From Methanobacterium aggregans (GTDB lineage Archaea > Methanobacteriota > Methanobacteria > Methanobacteriales > Methanobacteriaceae), in NCBI RefSeq assembly GCF_017874455.1, contig NZ_JAGGLN010000002.1:397929-461928 (forward strand): 64,000 nt of DNA, given 5' to 3'. The notes under the pieces are model-generated. The model saw nothing but the letters and a program-made list of their open reading frames with translations, did not search any database and was not told the origin of the DNA. Position 1 is the first letter of the stretch. Each line of letters starts with the position of its first letter. Shown here one piece after another: positions 45,380-55,740 of this stretch. The position numbers were made by a program, and so were the translations under genes.

Positions 45380-47251
45380 CTACTTTATATTCTGTATTTT
45401 ATCCCTCAAAAGTTTATTCACGAGTTTGCCGTCGGCTTTACCCTTGAGCTCTTTCATGGCCATGCCCATGAGAGGGCCCATTGCACCCATTCCACGTTCC
45501 TCAACCATTTTACTCTGAGATGCAACTATTTCACTGATTATTTTCTCAACATCATCATCTGAGAGCATCATAAGGTTCAGGTTCTTTGCTGCTTCCTCTG
45601 GAGAGGACTCACCATCACAGACACCAACAAGTACTTCCTGAACTGCTTCTTTGGTTATCTTATCCTCTGAAACCAGTTCAAAGGTGTTTTTAAGGCATTC
45701 AATGTCTAGTCTTGAGATGTCCTTTCCATCACGTTTGAGTTCCTTGATGGTGTAGGCGAAGGTTGATGCCACTGTTGTTGAATCAACAGATGTTAATGCC
45801 ATCACCTTCTCAAAGTCGTCTGCCCTGTTCCTCCTCACGAGCTGGTGTGCAAGGTCCTGGCTTAAACTGTACTCCTGGATGATCCTTGCCTCCTTCTCGT
45901 CTGGAAGTTCTGGAAGGTTGGATCTTATGTCCTCAAGGTATTCCCTGTCTATGATCTGCAGGGGTATGTCTGTTTCAACGTACATCCTGCTTGCAGTTGG
46001 CAGTGGTCTGAGGTACTCTGTGTTGGCATCATCCTTGGCCTTTCTTGTTTCCTCTGGAACCTCAACTGCTGCTGTTTTTGCCCTTCTTATAACTTCAAGG
46101 AGTGCATTTCTTGCCTTCTCATCCTCATCTGCCACCAGGATAAATGCATCTTTCTCATTCATATCCAGGAACTTCCGGACTGATGTAACCTCTTCCTCGG
46201 TTACTCCATAGGCTGGAAGTTCGTCTGTGTGGAATATTCCTGAAACCCCCATCTTCTTAGCGTATCCTGCAAGTTCTGTTCCGAAGCGTCTTCCAGGCTG
46301 AACCTCAACTCCAATGAGTCCTGCAAATCCCTTCAGCTTTATTGCAAGAACACTGCCCTTCTCCAGTGCCCTGGCTATGATCTTGGATCCTGTCTCCTGG
46401 AAGAGTTCCTTAACATCAAATATTTCATCAAGAACCTCTGCATCTCGCCTCTGGAGTTCGTCCCTTATTTCAATGAGTTTTATCTGGCGTGTAACCTCAT
46501 TTTCAACCATGGTTGGCATGAGGTCCAGGTCCTGAACACCCTTGATCTCCACACGGGCTCCTTCTCTTATGGATATGTTAAGGTCCTGGCGTATGGTTCC
46601 AAGCCCTCTTTTAACATTTGTACTCCTTAAAACCTGCCCCAATTGGTATGCAACATCTCTGACCTGTTCTGGGTGTTTCATGGAAGGATCTGTTGTTATC
46701 TCAACCAGGGGAATTCCAAGTCTGTCCAGTCTGAAGACAACATGCCCCTTTTTCTGACCTATCCTTCTTGCTGCATCCTCTTCAAGACAGAGGTTTTCAA
46801 TTTTAACCCGCCCGTGCTCCGTGTCCATGTAACCCTCCGTTGCAACCAGTCCTGTTCTCTGGAAGCCCCCAGTGTTACTTCCATCTATCACCTGCTTTCT
46901 CATGGTGTGGAACTCATCAACAACAGCCATGTTAAGAAGTGAGGACAGTGTGAGAGCTATTTCAAGGGCTTCACTGTTCAGGGTGTGTGGTGGTTCTTCA
47001 TCCGATTCAACCAGGCATGTGTCATGTTTGTATGCTTCATATGTGAACTGGAGCTTCCTCCGGGATTCCTCATAGGCTGCCCTGTCTATCTTTCCAAGTT
47101 CGCTCTGTGTGGGCCTTAAAGTCCTTAAGAGTTTGTATTCTGGCTTTTTGTCCTGCAATTCACATGGACATGGACAGAAGAGTTTTTGTGATGTGTTAAG
47201 CTGCTGGTGTATTTCAAGACCCATTTTAAGGCCTAATTTTTCATAATCCAT
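45380..47251 (-). CDS. gatE: Glutamyl-tRNA(Gln) amidotransferase subunit E
   Basis: Together with GatD converts Glu-tRNA(Gln) to Gln-tRNA(Gln), the archaeal route to glutaminyl-tRNA. It has 623 residues. Features are the GatB-type cradle (GLEIHQQLNTSQKLFCPCPC, FQRTGLVATEGYMDTEHG), the archaeal AspRS-like GAD insertion (about 270-400) and the C-terminal YqeY-type tail (MGAMGPLMGMAMKELKGKAD). The gene lies 83 bases downstream of gatD, so both are probably transcribed together. Confidence 0.97.
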   Translation of the reverse strand: MDYEKLGLKMGLEIHQQLNTSQKLFCPCPCELQDKKPEYKLLRTLRPTQSELGKIDRAAYEESRRKLQFTYEAYKHDTCLVESDEEPPHTLNSEALEIALTLSSLLNMAVVDEFHTMRKQVIDGSNTGGFQRTGLVATEGYMDTEHGRVKIENLCLEEDAARRIGQKKGHVVFRLDRLGIPLVEITTDPSMKHPEQVRDVAYQLGQVLRSTNVKRGLGTIRQDLNISIREGARVEIKGVQDLDLMPTMVENEVTRQIKLIEIRDELQRRDAEVLDEIFDVKELFQETGSKIIARALEKGSVLAIKLKGFAGLIGVEVQPGRRFGTELAGYAKKMGVSGIFHTDELPAYGVTEEEVTSVRKFLDMNEKDAFILVADEDEKARNALLEVIRRAKTAAVEVPEETRKAKDDANTEYLRPLPTASRMYVETDIPLQIIDREYLEDIRSNLPELPDEKEARIIQEYSLSQDLAHQLVRRNRADDFEKVMALTSVDSTTVASTFAYTIKELKRDGKDISRLDIECLKNTFELVSEDKITKEAVQEVLVGVCDGESSPEEAAKNLNLMMLSDDDVEKIISEIVASQSKMVEERGMGAMGPLMGMAMKELKGKADGKLVNKLLRDKIQNIK

Positions 47252-47334
47252 TGATTATCACCCTTTTAATTCATTGAAGATCAACAATACGATTGTTTGA
47301 TATGGAATATTCATAATAATTTTTTACAATTTGA

Positions 47335-48645
47335 TTAGAGTAGGAAGTAATCCCTTGATGAGAGATCCTCCATCTCACCCCTGAGGTTGGTCTGCATGAT
47401 CTTCCTCACCTCTTCAAGGTTGTCTGTCTGACCCAGGGCCCAGATGAGCTTTACATAGGCTGTTTCAGGCAGCATGTCCCCTGCAGATATGACACCTGCG
47501 GATACAAGCCTTCTGCCTGTGCTGTAGACGTTCATGTTCACCCTTCCGTAAAGACACTGGGAGCTCATTACAACTGGTATTCCGCTGTCTGCTGCCCTTT
47601 CAACTGAGGGTATGAGGTAGTCTGGACAGTGCCCCAGTCCCGTTCCCTCGAGAACTATTCCCTTGTAGCCCTTGTCCACGTGGTAATCCAGGATCTCCCC
47701 TGAAATACCAGGGTAGCTCTTTATGAAGGCCACCTTTGATTCGAGTTCGTCCCTGAGTTCCACTTCAGTTTCTCCACGTTTTCTGTAATCCACGTTTGGC
47801 TGGATCTTAACCCTGTTTTCCTGGATCTTGGCTATTGGCTGGGTGTTTATGCTGCGGAAGGTGTCCCTTCGTGATGTGTGCATCTTCCTGACCTTGGTTC
47901 CCCTGTGGAGGTAGGCATATGAATCATCCTCTGTTGCGTGCATGCAAACTGTGACCTCTGCAACGTCGGATTTGGCTGCTGCAACTGATGCCATGAGATT
48001 CCAGAATGCATCTGATGACGGCCTGTCCGAACTTCTCTGAGCACCTGTTATGACAACTGGAACCGGTGTTTCCAGCATGAAGCTGAGGGCTGCTGCTGTG
48101 TAGTGCATGGTATCTGTTCCATGGGCAATCACAACACCATCTGCACCGCCAGTTATCTCATCTGCCACGGATCGTGCTGATTTTATCCAGTAGTCAGGTT
48201 TCATGTTTTCACTGAGTATGTTGAGTATGGCTTCTCCACGGATGTTTGCATGGTCTGCAAGTTCAGGTGTTGCCCGGAGAAGGTCGTCTGCTGTGAATGC
48301 GGGGTGAACTGCCCCTGTTTTGTAGTCTATGACAGATGCAACTGTTCCACCTGTGGATATAATGGATATGTCCTGTTTTTTGTTGTCTGGTTCCACTTCA
48401 AGGGGTGGAAGTTCTATCCTTGGTTTTTCACCCCTCTGGATGAGTTCCACTCCTGCTCCGTCTATTCCCACGCCCACGTTGTATCCGCTTGGAAGCTTCA
48501 AAACCAGGTGTTTGTCATCTGCATCCTCTGCCCTGTCAAGGAGCATTCCCTCGTAGGATATCTCTTCCTTGGTTACGCGAATTGTATCCCCCACGGATAT
48601 ACTCTGTGATTCTAAAAATTGTTTTGCAACGCCGTTATAACTCAT
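47335..48645 (-). CDS. gatD: Glutamyl-tRNA(Gln) amidotransferase subunit D
   Basis: The asparaginase-like subunit that supplies ammonia from glutamine or asparagine. It has 436 residues from ATG 48645 (MSYNGVAKQFLES), chosen because GAGGGA lies 4 bases upstream; another ATG overlaps that site. Catalytic threonines are in ISTGGTVASV and IAHGTDTMHYTAAA, with GAQRSSDRPSSDA and the archaeal N-terminal domain of about 85 residues. Operon with gatE. Confidence 0.97.
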   Translation of the reverse strand: MSYNGVAKQFLESQSISVGDTIRVTKEEISYEGMLLDRAEDADDKHLVLKLPSGYNVGVGIDGAGVELIQRGEKPRIELPPLEVEPDNKKQDISIISTGGTVASVIDYKTGAVHPAFTADDLLRATPELADHANIRGEAILNILSENMKPDYWIKSARSVADEITGGADGVVIAHGTDTMHYTAAALSFMLETPVPVVITGAQRSSDRPSSDAFWNLMASVAAAKSDVAEVTVCMHATEDDSYAYLHRGTKVRKMHTSRRDTFRSINTQPIAKIQENRVKIQPNVDYRKRGETEVELRDELESKVAFIKSYPGISGEILDYHVDKGYKGIVLEGTGLGHCPDYLIPSVERAADSGIPVVMSSQCLYGRVNMNVYSTGRRLVSAGVISAGDMLPETAYVKLIWALGQTDNLEEVRKIMQTNLRGEMEDLSSRDYFLL

Positions 48646-49021
48646 TGAATCCCTCATTTACATTTTTAAAAGCTTTAATTTTTTAAATTAGAACAATTAT
48701 CTTTGAATTGATCCCTTTTTTAAATGATTTTCTCGTACAAAGAACTTTTTTACAGATTTTTTTATAAATTTTACAGGAATTTAAATTCTTATAATAATTA
48801 TTTTATTTATCATAAGGAGTAGCTTGTGATTTTTTCCTTTAAATCCCCTGATTTTATTCTATTTTTAATTTTTATATGCTCATGATCATAGTACGAACCA
48901 ATAAAACACTAGTTTATGGTTAGTTCAATCTAAGATAAAACCTTTATAATGCCATTTAGAATCACTGGTTCAAGACCATGAAAAATTCAGGGCCAGTATT
49001 AACCCATTCCCTGATTAAAAA
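48646..49021. other. AT-rich spacer upstream of gatD
   Basis: About 375 bases containing the presumed gatDE promoter and the 3' flank of the DUF998 gene region. No gene or stable structure is seen. Confidence 0.4.
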
Positions 49022-49651
49022 TCATGGATTTGAATTTGGAGAGTGATATGCAAGTAAAAGAATCCAGAATGCATAGGATATCCCTGTAAGCCATTCAAAA
49101 ATTGGAGTGGGCAAATTTCTGTTTAGCATGTAAAATATTACCAACAAAGAATCCATTAAAATAGGGATTACACCATAGAAAGCCAGTTTTTTGAGTTTCA
49201 GATCTTTTCTGAGGTTGTAGTTCATCAGGATCAGGAAGAGGAGTGAGGATATGAAGAAAGTGGCTGAAAAGAGTCCGTGCAACGAGGGGATGTCTTCAGA
49301 GAATAGCCCCACCATTACGAGTGAAAATCCAGAGGCCAGTCCAGATATCTGTGAGTATAATAGAACTCGTTTACTGCAGACGGCACTGGCATAGGTTACG
49401 TTGATGTGGGAACAGAATATGAGAAAAAGAGATCCTGCAATCACAGATCCAAGGTTGAAGAGAAATGCCCCATGGGGATTGTAAAAGCTGCTTCCAAGGT
49501 CGCTTATCCAGTTTTCAAGGGGGTTGAGTTGACCTGAGAATTTTGCGGCTGCTGCGATCATGAAAATGGCCATGATGAGCACTGCAGCTATCCCTGTAAA
49601 ACGTATGATCTGGAACTTCAAGTTTTGAGTTTCTTGAATCAAAAAGCCCAC
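49022..49651 (-). CDS. DUF998 family membrane protein
   Basis: A 209-residue membrane protein with about six hydrophobic helices. The motif NPLENWISDLGSSFYNPHGAF is the DUF998 hallmark. The family is widespread in archaea and bacteria, with no firmly known function. The ribosome-binding site is unclear. It lies between gatD and xth on the same strand with gaps on both sides. Confidence 0.82.
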   Translation of the reverse strand: MGFLIQETQNLKFQIIRFTGIAAVLIMAIFMIAAAAKFSGQLNPLENWISDLGSSFYNPHGAFLFNLGSVIAGSLFLIFCSHINVTYASAVCSKRVLLYSQISGLASGFSLVMVGLFSEDIPSLHGLFSATFFISSLLFLILMNYNLRKDLKLKKLAFYGVIPILMDSLLVIFYMLNRNLPTPIFEWLTGISYAFWILLLAYHSPNSNP

Positions 49652-49815
49652 GAACCTGTGCAGTGACTTATCAAGAGATTTTAAATACTTCTTAAATCAC
49701 TTGGATTAAAAACATAGCTTAAATATGCTTAATTAATCCTTAGCTCATCTTAGTTAATTCTAAGTTAGTTAATAATGTTAAAGGATTCAATAAATTTAAT
49801 CATTATCCAATAAAC

Positions 49816-50601
49816 TTAATCCAGGCCATCCAATTGGATTTCAACACCCACTGGACAGTGGTCTGAACCCATAACCTCTGAGAGTATGAATGCATCAACC
49901 ACATTGGGCATGAATTCTCTGTTCACGAAGAAGTAGTCCAGGCGCCAGCCAACATTCCGCTCCCTTGCTCTGGTTCTGTAACTCCACCATGTGTACTGTC
50001 CCTCACCATGGTTGAACTCCCTTAAAGTATCAGTGTAACCTGTTGCCAGGAATTTATCCATCCATGCTCTTTCCTCGGGTAAGAAACCTGATATCTTCTC
50101 GTTTTCCTTTGGCCTGGCCAGGTCTATCTCTTTATGGGCCGTGTTCACATCACCACAGACAACTATGTTTTTACCCTCTGCTTTGAGTTTCTCTGCATGT
50201 TCAAGGAAGGCATCGTAGAATTCCATCTTGTAACGAAGCCTCTCTGGGGACATTTTACCGTTGGGAAAGTATATGTTGAAGAGTACAAAATCTCCGTAGT
50301 CTGCAATGATGGTTCTTCCTTCAAGGTCGAATTTATCGATTCCAAATCCGTATTCCACTTTTTCAGGTTTTATACGCGTGTAAAGGGCCACTCCGCTGTA
50401 TCCTTTCCTCTCGGCCTCGCAGAAGTAGGTCTGGTAACCATCAAATTCCCTTATATCACGCGGTACCTGTTTTCTTGTGGCTTTGGTCTCCTGCACACAC
50501 AGGATATCTGGGTTTTCACCCTCAAACCATTCACGAAATCCCTTCTTATGAACAGCCCTTATTCCGTTAACGTTCCATGATAGAATTCTGATCTTTTCCA
50601 T
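49816..50601 (-). CDS. xth: Exodeoxyribonuclease III-family endonuclease
   Basis: DNA repair nuclease of the ExoIII/APE1 family. It has 261 residues, starting at ATG 50601 (MEKIRILSWNVNGIRAV) with GAGGA about 7 bases upstream. Catalytic residues lie in SWNVNGIR, CVQETKA, VVCGDVNTAHKEID, WRLDYFFVN and MGSDHCPV. The Methanothermobacter homologue Mth212 also cuts next to uracil in DNA, replacing a uracil glycosylase; the same may hold here but is not shown by sequence reading. Confidence 0.94.
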   Translation of the reverse strand: MEKIRILSWNVNGIRAVHKKGFREWFEGENPDILCVQETKATRKQVPRDIREFDGYQTYFCEAERKGYSGVALYTRIKPEKVEYGFGIDKFDLEGRTIIADYGDFVLFNIYFPNGKMSPERLRYKMEFYDAFLEHAEKLKAEGKNIVVCGDVNTAHKEIDLARPKENEKISGFLPEERAWMDKFLATGYTDTLREFNHGEGQYTWWSYRTRARERNVGWRLDYFFVNREFMPNVVDAFILSEVMGSDHCPVGVEIQLDGLD

Positions 50602-50883
50602 TCCAATTCCTCTACTCCACTGCAACTGCCCTAATTGGACCTGTTAATGCATTGTAGATCTTTTTGATATTAATTTCTATGGATTGAATCCCATAAGAAA
50701 TTGTTCATATCTTCCATCTGTCAGGGTTATTCTGGCTCGAAGTGGATTTATCTTCTCACCATAATGGACCCTCCTTGAAGAACAATATCTTAAAAAAAAT
50801 ATCTTAAAAATGTTAAAGTAAAGAATCAGGAATAAAAAGAATAAATAAACTGAAAAAAATGAATTAAAAGAGAAAAATCACAT

Positions 50884-52341
50884 TTAAAGATTTTCCTCTG
50901 CCCATTTTGCCCCCGCTTCAAGTATTTTAACGTTGAGTGGAACGAGTTTGGGTTTTTTGGCGAAGGTGTGCTTTATTGCATCCTTGTAATCATCCTCTGA
51001 AAGGTCTGTGGATGCAATTTCCATTAAAACACCTAGCATGGCCGTGTTTGCAGCTTTGGAAACTCCCTCTTTTTTGGCAATTTCAAGTGCAGGAACTGCT
51101 ATTGTCCTAACTCCCTCAGGAGCTTCAAATTCACCAATCTCCACATCATAAAGTATCACCCCTCCTTTTTTAACCCTTTCTGCGAATTTTTCAAGGGAGG
51201 GCCTGTTCAGGGCCACGAGAACATCGTAGTTGTAAACAACAGGCGAAGATACAGTTTGTCCAGATATGACCACTGTGCAGTTGGATGTTCCTCCACGTTG
51301 TTCTGGTCCGTATGAAGGGTACCATGAAACATGACGCTGTGCGTTACAGGCTGCCTGGGCAATTATAAGTCCCATACTTAGAACACCTTGACCTCCAAAC
51401 CCTGAAACCTTAACAACTTTGTTTTTAAAGTCTGGATCATCCACTGCTTCCAGTGCACTCTCACTTTCAACATCGAATATTTTATCAAGGGATTCCCTGG
51501 AGAAATCACTTTTATCTCTGCAAAGAGGCTCAATTTCCTTGATTTTATCCCTGAAGTTTGCAAGTGGAAATTCCACTTCCATCTGCTCGTTTAAGAAATT
51601 CTCAGCACCCTCTGCATCCTGTTTAAGGTTGGTTGGGCATGGAGATAGTACTTCAACGAATGCATAGCCCTTTCCATCCCTCTGCACCTCAAGGGCTTTT
51701 TTAACCGCCCTTTTTGCCCTTCGTATGTGGGATGGATCTGAAAGTGAAACCCTTTCAATGAACACTGGGGCTTTCAGGTTGTCCAGGAGCTCACACATGT
51801 GAAGGGGGTATCCTGCAAATCTTGGGTCACGGCCTTCCTGGCAGGTAACTGTTTTTTCACCTATCAAGGTTGTTGGTGCCATCTGCCCGCCTGTCATTCC
51901 ATAAACTGTGTTGTTTATGAAGAAGACAGCCATCTTCTCACCACGGTTTGCTGCCTGGATGGTTTCGTTGAGGCCTATGGATGCAAGGTCCCCATCTCCC
52001 TGGTAAAGGATAACAATAGAATCATCTTCTGCCCTTGATATTCCTGTTCCAACTGCTGGTGCCCTTCCATGTGCTGTCTGGACGTTTCCACAGTCGAAGT
52101 AGTAGTAGGCGAAGACTGCACATCCCACTGGACTGGTCATTATGGCTCTGTCCTGGATTCCAAGCTCGTCTATGGATTCTCCTATGAGTTTGTGCAGGAT
52201 TCCATGACCACAGCCTGGACAGTAATGGGTTGCTGTGGGTGCGCTGCCTCCTTTTCTTGGAAATTCATCGAGCAGGGATTTGGGTTTTCCTATGACCTTT
52301 TCCCCAATTTCAGGATTATCTGCAGCTGTTTTGTCAGCCAT
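50884..52341 (-). CDS. vorA: 2-oxoisovalerate:ferredoxin oxidoreductase, fused beta-gamma subunit
   Basis: Interconverts branched-chain 2-oxo acids and acyl-CoAs plus CO2 with ferredoxin. It has 485 residues, starting at ATG 52341 after a full GGAGGTGA site. The N-terminal part is the TPP subunit (HYCPGCGHGI, GDGDLASIGLNETIQAANRG, NNTVYGMTGGQ), and from about residue 305 comes a gamma-subunit domain (VSGFGGQGVLSMG, YGPEQRGGTSNCTVV). Such a fusion is typical of Methanobacteriales Vor. In hydrogenotrophic methanogens it mostly runs in the carboxylating direction for amino-acid synthesis from branched acids. It begins one base after vorB. Confidence 0.94.
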   Translation of the reverse strand: MADKTAADNPEIGEKVIGKPKSLLDEFPRKGGSAPTATHYCPGCGHGILHKLIGESIDELGIQDRAIMTSPVGCAVFAYYYFDCGNVQTAHGRAPAVGTGISRAEDDSIVILYQGDGDLASIGLNETIQAANRGEKMAVFFINNTVYGMTGGQMAPTTLIGEKTVTCQEGRDPRFAGYPLHMCELLDNLKAPVFIERVSLSDPSHIRRAKRAVKKALEVQRDGKGYAFVEVLSPCPTNLKQDAEGAENFLNEQMEVEFPLANFRDKIKEIEPLCRDKSDFSRESLDKIFDVESESALEAVDDPDFKNKVVKVSGFGGQGVLSMGLIIAQAACNAQRHVSWYPSYGPEQRGGTSNCTVVISGQTVSSPVVYNYDVLVALNRPSLEKFAERVKKGGVILYDVEIGEFEAPEGVRTIAVPALEIAKKEGVSKAANTAMLGVLMEIASTDLSEDDYKDAIKHTFAKKPKLVPLNVKILEAGAKWAEENL

Positions 52342-52342
52342 T

Positions 52343-53434
52343 TCAGTCACCTCCTCCAACTTTACTTCCATTATATTCTGATTTGCCTGCAGTTTCCATT
52401 ATCTTGTTCATTATACTGTCCCTGTCCATGAGGTTTCCACCCATTCTGTTTACAAGTTCCACAGGACGTTTGCATTCCACTGCAAGTTTTATGTCATCGG
52501 CCATCTGGCCGTTGCTCATCTCAACAGATATGAATGTACATTCACGTTCTTCTGATATTTTTTTAAGCTCGTGCTTTGGGAATGGGAATAGGGTTTTGGG
52601 TCTGAAGAGTCCAACTTTTATTCCCTGGCTTCTTGCAAGTTCAACTGCAGATCTTGCTATTCTGCTGCTTATTCCATAGGCCACAAGGATGATTTCAGCA
52701 TCTTCCATTTGATACTCCTCGAAGTCCACCTCATTTTCTTCCATCTCAGCATATTTTTCCTGTATCCTGTAGTTGAAATCCTCAAGCTGGTCGAAGTCAA
52801 GGAATATAGAGGTTACAAGGTTTTCCTTGGTTTCAGCGTTACCACAGACAGCCCATGAGGTGTCTATCCTGGGTTTCACTGTTTTTTCAGGGAAGTGCAG
52901 TGGCTCCACCATCTGCCCGAGAACTCCATCTGCAAGGACTATAACTGGGTTGAGATATTTTTCTGCAAGGTCGAAGGCCTTGGCTGTGAAGTCACACATC
53001 TCCTGGACAGAGTTAGGTGCGAGGACTATGTTTTTGTAGTTTCCATGACCTCCACCCTTAACTATCTGGTTGTAGTCCCCTTGTTCAGGTCCTATGTTTC
53101 CCAGACCTGGACCTGCCCTTACAATATCAACTATAACACATGGGAGTTCTGCTCCTGCAAGGAATGATATTCCTTCCTGTTTTAAGCTGATACCTGGACC
53201 TGATGATGCTGTCATGACCCTGTGGCCTGTTGATGCTCCACCGTAAACCATGTTTATTGCTGCTTCCTCTGATTCTGCCTGTACAAACTTTCTTCCCACC
53301 ATTGGGAAGTACTTGGAGGCTTCGTGGAGGATCTCCGTAGCTGGTGTTATTGGGTATCCGAAGTAGCAGTCACACCCTGCATACATGGCTCCTATTATAA
53401 CGGCCGTATTTCCCTTAACGAGCTGCGTTGCCAT
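52343..53434 (-). CDS. vorB: 2-oxoisovalerate:ferredoxin oxidoreductase, alpha subunit
   Basis: The alpha subunit, 363 residues. Features: CYFGYPITPATEILHEA, VMTASSGPGISLKQEGISFL, GDYNQIVKGGGHGNYK, and ILVAYGISSRIARSAVE. The start lies inside vorC (40-base overlap) with GGGGAGGG about 7 bases upstream, so it is strongly coupled to vorC. Confidence 0.95.
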   Translation of the reverse strand: MATQLVKGNTAVIIGAMYAGCDCYFGYPITPATEILHEASKYFPMVGRKFVQAESEEAAINMVYGGASTGHRVMTASSGPGISLKQEGISFLAGAELPCVIVDIVRAGPGLGNIGPEQGDYNQIVKGGGHGNYKNIVLAPNSVQEMCDFTAKAFDLAEKYLNPVIVLADGVLGQMVEPLHFPEKTVKPRIDTSWAVCGNAETKENLVTSIFLDFDQLEDFNYRIQEKYAEMEENEVDFEEYQMEDAEIILVAYGISSRIARSAVELARSQGIKVGLFRPKTLFPFPKHELKKISEERECTFISVEMSNGQMADDIKLAVECKRPVELVNRMGGNLMDRDSIMNKIMETAGKSEYNGSKVGGGD

Positions 53435-53709
53435 TTAGTTTCCCTCCCCTTATCTTCTTTATCCTTTTCTTCATCCTTTTTAGGTATATGTACCTCTACT
53501 GCAAGGGGTTCTGGGCAGGTGTAGTAACAATCACCACAGCCTGTACAGCCTTCACCCTTGTAAACTGCGTAACGGTATCCTCTTTCATTGATATCATCAC
53601 TCATCTTTAAAACGCCTTTTCTGCATGCTAAGATACATCTTCCACATGCCTTGCATTCCAGAGTGTTGATAACAGGATACGGTTCCTTTTTTTGAATCTT
53701 TTCAGACAT
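53395..53709 (-). CDS. vorC: 2-oxoisovalerate:ferredoxin oxidoreductase, ferredoxin-type subunit
   Basis: A 104-residue subunit with two [4Fe-4S] motifs, CKACGRCILAC and CTGCGDCYYTCPEP. After the second cluster the frame runs on through a Lys/Glu-rich tail (KKDEEKDKEDKG) into the vorB start region, overlapping it by 40 bases, which makes it longer than usual. It is first of vorCBA. Confidence 0.93.
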   Translation of the reverse strand: MSEKIQKKEPYPVINTLECKACGRCILACRKGVLKMSDDINERGYRYAVYKGEGCTGCGDCYYTCPEPLAVEVHIPKKDEEKDKEDKGRETKWQRSSLREIRPL

Positions 53710-54063
53710 GATATCAAGCTTCTTGGTTGATTTTAGTTTTTAAGAAATTTTTTAAGGTAATTTTAAGTTTTGAATAATTTGAGGTAATTTTTGATTTTTT
53801 TAAACTTTTATTATCCTTTAATTATCCCTTAAATTTCAATGATCCTCTTTAATATTTTTTTTGATGTTCATTTTAAACTTAATCCAAACAAATTAATTTA
53901 AATCTTGTTTTAAGCTACATTATAAATTATTTTATTAAAATAAATAATAAATAAGGGTTTTATCCAATTTTACCATTCAAATAACTTTTTTAATCTTTGA
54001 GAATCTTAAAAATGGAATTAAATGGTTTGAGGGCATTCCATGTATCTCAATCCCCTAGATAGT
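53710..54063. other. AT-rich spacer between the acyl-CoA synthetase gene and vorC
   Basis: About 354 bases of mostly T-rich sequence on the plus strand. It probably contains the vor promoter and the end of the synthetase transcript. No gene is supported. Confidence 0.4.
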
Positions 54064-55740
54064 TCATCCCGGATTTTCCAGGTCCTTTTCCCTTATTTCC
54101 ACACGTTTTATCTTTCCGCTTATGGTTTTTGGAAGTTCCTCAACGAACTCCACAACACGCGGATATTTGTAGGGAGCTGTAACACCCTTAACATGGTTTT
54201 GAATCTCTTTTTTAAGTTCTTCTGAGGCTTCGTATCCCCTGGCAAGCACTATGGTTGCCTTTATAACCTGTCCCCTTACTGGGTGGGGCACACCTGTTAT
54301 TGCACATTCAAGTACCGATGGGTGGGATATCACTGCACTTTCAACTTCAAAGGGTCCTATCCTGTAACCTGAACTTTTGATTATGTCATCGTTACGTCCA
54401 ACAAACCATAAGTAGCCGTCTTCATCCTTCCATGCAGTGTCTCCGGTGTGGTAGTAACCTCCATGACATGCTTCCTCTGTTTTCTCGGGGTTGCGGTAGT
54501 AACCTGTGAAAAGTCCTAAAGGTCTGCCATTATCTATTTTAAAGCATATTTCCCCTTCATCCCCCACATCACACGGGTTTCCCTCCTTGTCAAGGAGTAC
54601 AACATCGTATCCAGGGGATGGTTTTCCCATTGAACCTGGTCTGGGTTTTATCCAGGGGAAGTTGGCGATTGCAGCAACTGTTTCAGTCTGACCAAATCCC
54701 TCCCTCAGCTTCAAATCTGTGAACTCGTAGAACCTGTTGTAAACCTCAGGGTTCAGTGGTTCACCTGCAGTAACAGCATATTCAAGGGTTGAGAAGTTGT
54801 ACTCTGAGAGATCTTCTTTTATCAGGAACCTGTAGATGGTTGGTGGTGCACAGAAAGTTGTTACTCCATGTTTTGATGCTTTATCAAGCATGTGTGCTGC
54901 GTCGAATCTTTCGTAGTCATAGATGAACACTGCACTTCCTGCAATCCACTGCCCGTAGATCTGACCCCAGAGTGCCTTGCCCCACCCGGTGTCTGCAACT
55001 GTGTAGTGCAGTCCATCCTCCATAACGTTCTGCCAGTACTTGGCTGTGATTATATGACCAAGAGGATATGTGTAGCTGTGGTTAACCATTTTAGGAAGTC
55101 CTGTGGTTCCTGATGAGAACAGTCCAAATGAGAGATCATCTGCTCTGGTTTCTTCATCTCCAGTTGGTCTTTCAAATTCTGGTGAAGCTTTCTCAATACC
55201 TTCACGGAGGTTGAACCATCCTTCACGTTCTCCATTACCTACAAATGCTTTTAAGAGTTTAATGTCCTCTAATTCTTCATGAGCTTCATCGAAGTATTTC
55301 GGAACATCATTTTCTTCTATGCATATGGCCATGGTGATGCCTGCACTCTTTATTCTGTAGGTTATGTCCTTGGTTTTCAGCATGTGGGTTGCAGGAATTG
55401 CTATTGCCCCTAACTTGTGCAGGGCCAGGAGGCAGAACCAGAACTCGTACCTGCTTTTAAGGGTTAAAATTACTCTATCACCCCTACCCACCCCACACTG
55501 CCTGAGGAAGTTGGCTGTTTTGTTGCTGTAATTTTTAAGGTCCTCAAAGGTGAAGATCCTATCCTCATCATCGTTACACCAGACAAGACCCACTTTATCA
55601 GGGTATTTATCTGCGTACTCATCAACAACGTCAAATGCGAAGTTGAAGTTTTCAGGAAACTCTATCTTGAAGTTCTTCTTAAAATCTTCGTAGGATTCGA
55701 ATTCTGTTTTTGGAACGAATTTCTTCAGTAAAGATGACAT
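54064..55740 (-). CDS. AMP-forming acyl-CoA synthetase (acetyl/medium- or branched-chain type)
   Basis: Activates a carboxylic acid to its acyl-CoA with ATP. The 558-residue protein has the adenylate-forming motifs SSGTTGLPKMV (A3), LREGFGQTETV (A5), YYHTGDTAWKDEDGYLW (A7), RIGPFEVESA (A8) and the catalytic Lys in PKTISGKIKR (A10). The start is ATG 55740. Next to vor it may activate branched volatile acids (isobutyrate, isovalerate, 2-methylbutyrate) for carboxylation to 2-oxo acids. Substrate choice is inferred from context. Confidence 0.9.
   Translation of the reverse strand: MSSLLKKFVPKTEFESYEDFKKNFKIEFPENFNFAFDVVDEYADKYPDKVGLVWCNDDEDRIFTFEDLKNYSNKTANFLRQCGVGRGDRVILTLKSRYEFWFCLLALHKLGAIAIPATHMLKTKDITYRIKSAGITMAICIEENDVPKYFDEAHEELEDIKLLKAFVGNGEREGWFNLREGIEKASPEFERPTGDEETRADDLSFGLFSSGTTGLPKMVNHSYTYPLGHIITAKYWQNVMEDGLHYTVADTGWGKALWGQIYGQWIAGSAVFIYDYERFDAAHMLDKASKHGVTTFCAPPTIYRFLIKEDLSEYNFSTLEYAVTAGEPLNPEVYNRFYEFTDLKLREGFGQTETVAAIANFPWIKPRPGSMGKPSPGYDVVLLDKEGNPCDVGDEGEICFKIDNGRPLGLFTGYYRNPEKTEEACHGGYYHTGDTAWKDEDGYLWFVGRNDDIIKSSGYRIGPFEVESAVISHPSVLECAITGVPHPVRGQVIKATIVLARGYEASEELKKEIQNHVKGVTAPYKYPRVVEFVEELPKTISGKIKRVEIREKDLENPG

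Noticed and set aside
50163..50580. Overlapping frames on both strands within the exonuclease III gene
   Set aside because: They are shadows; the catalytic motifs of the exonuclease occupy the true frame without interruption.
53395..53434. vorC running 40 bases into vorB as a frameshift or error
   Set aside because: Both frames have good start signals and intact motifs; a coupled overlap is the simpler reading, though the vorC tail is longer than usual.
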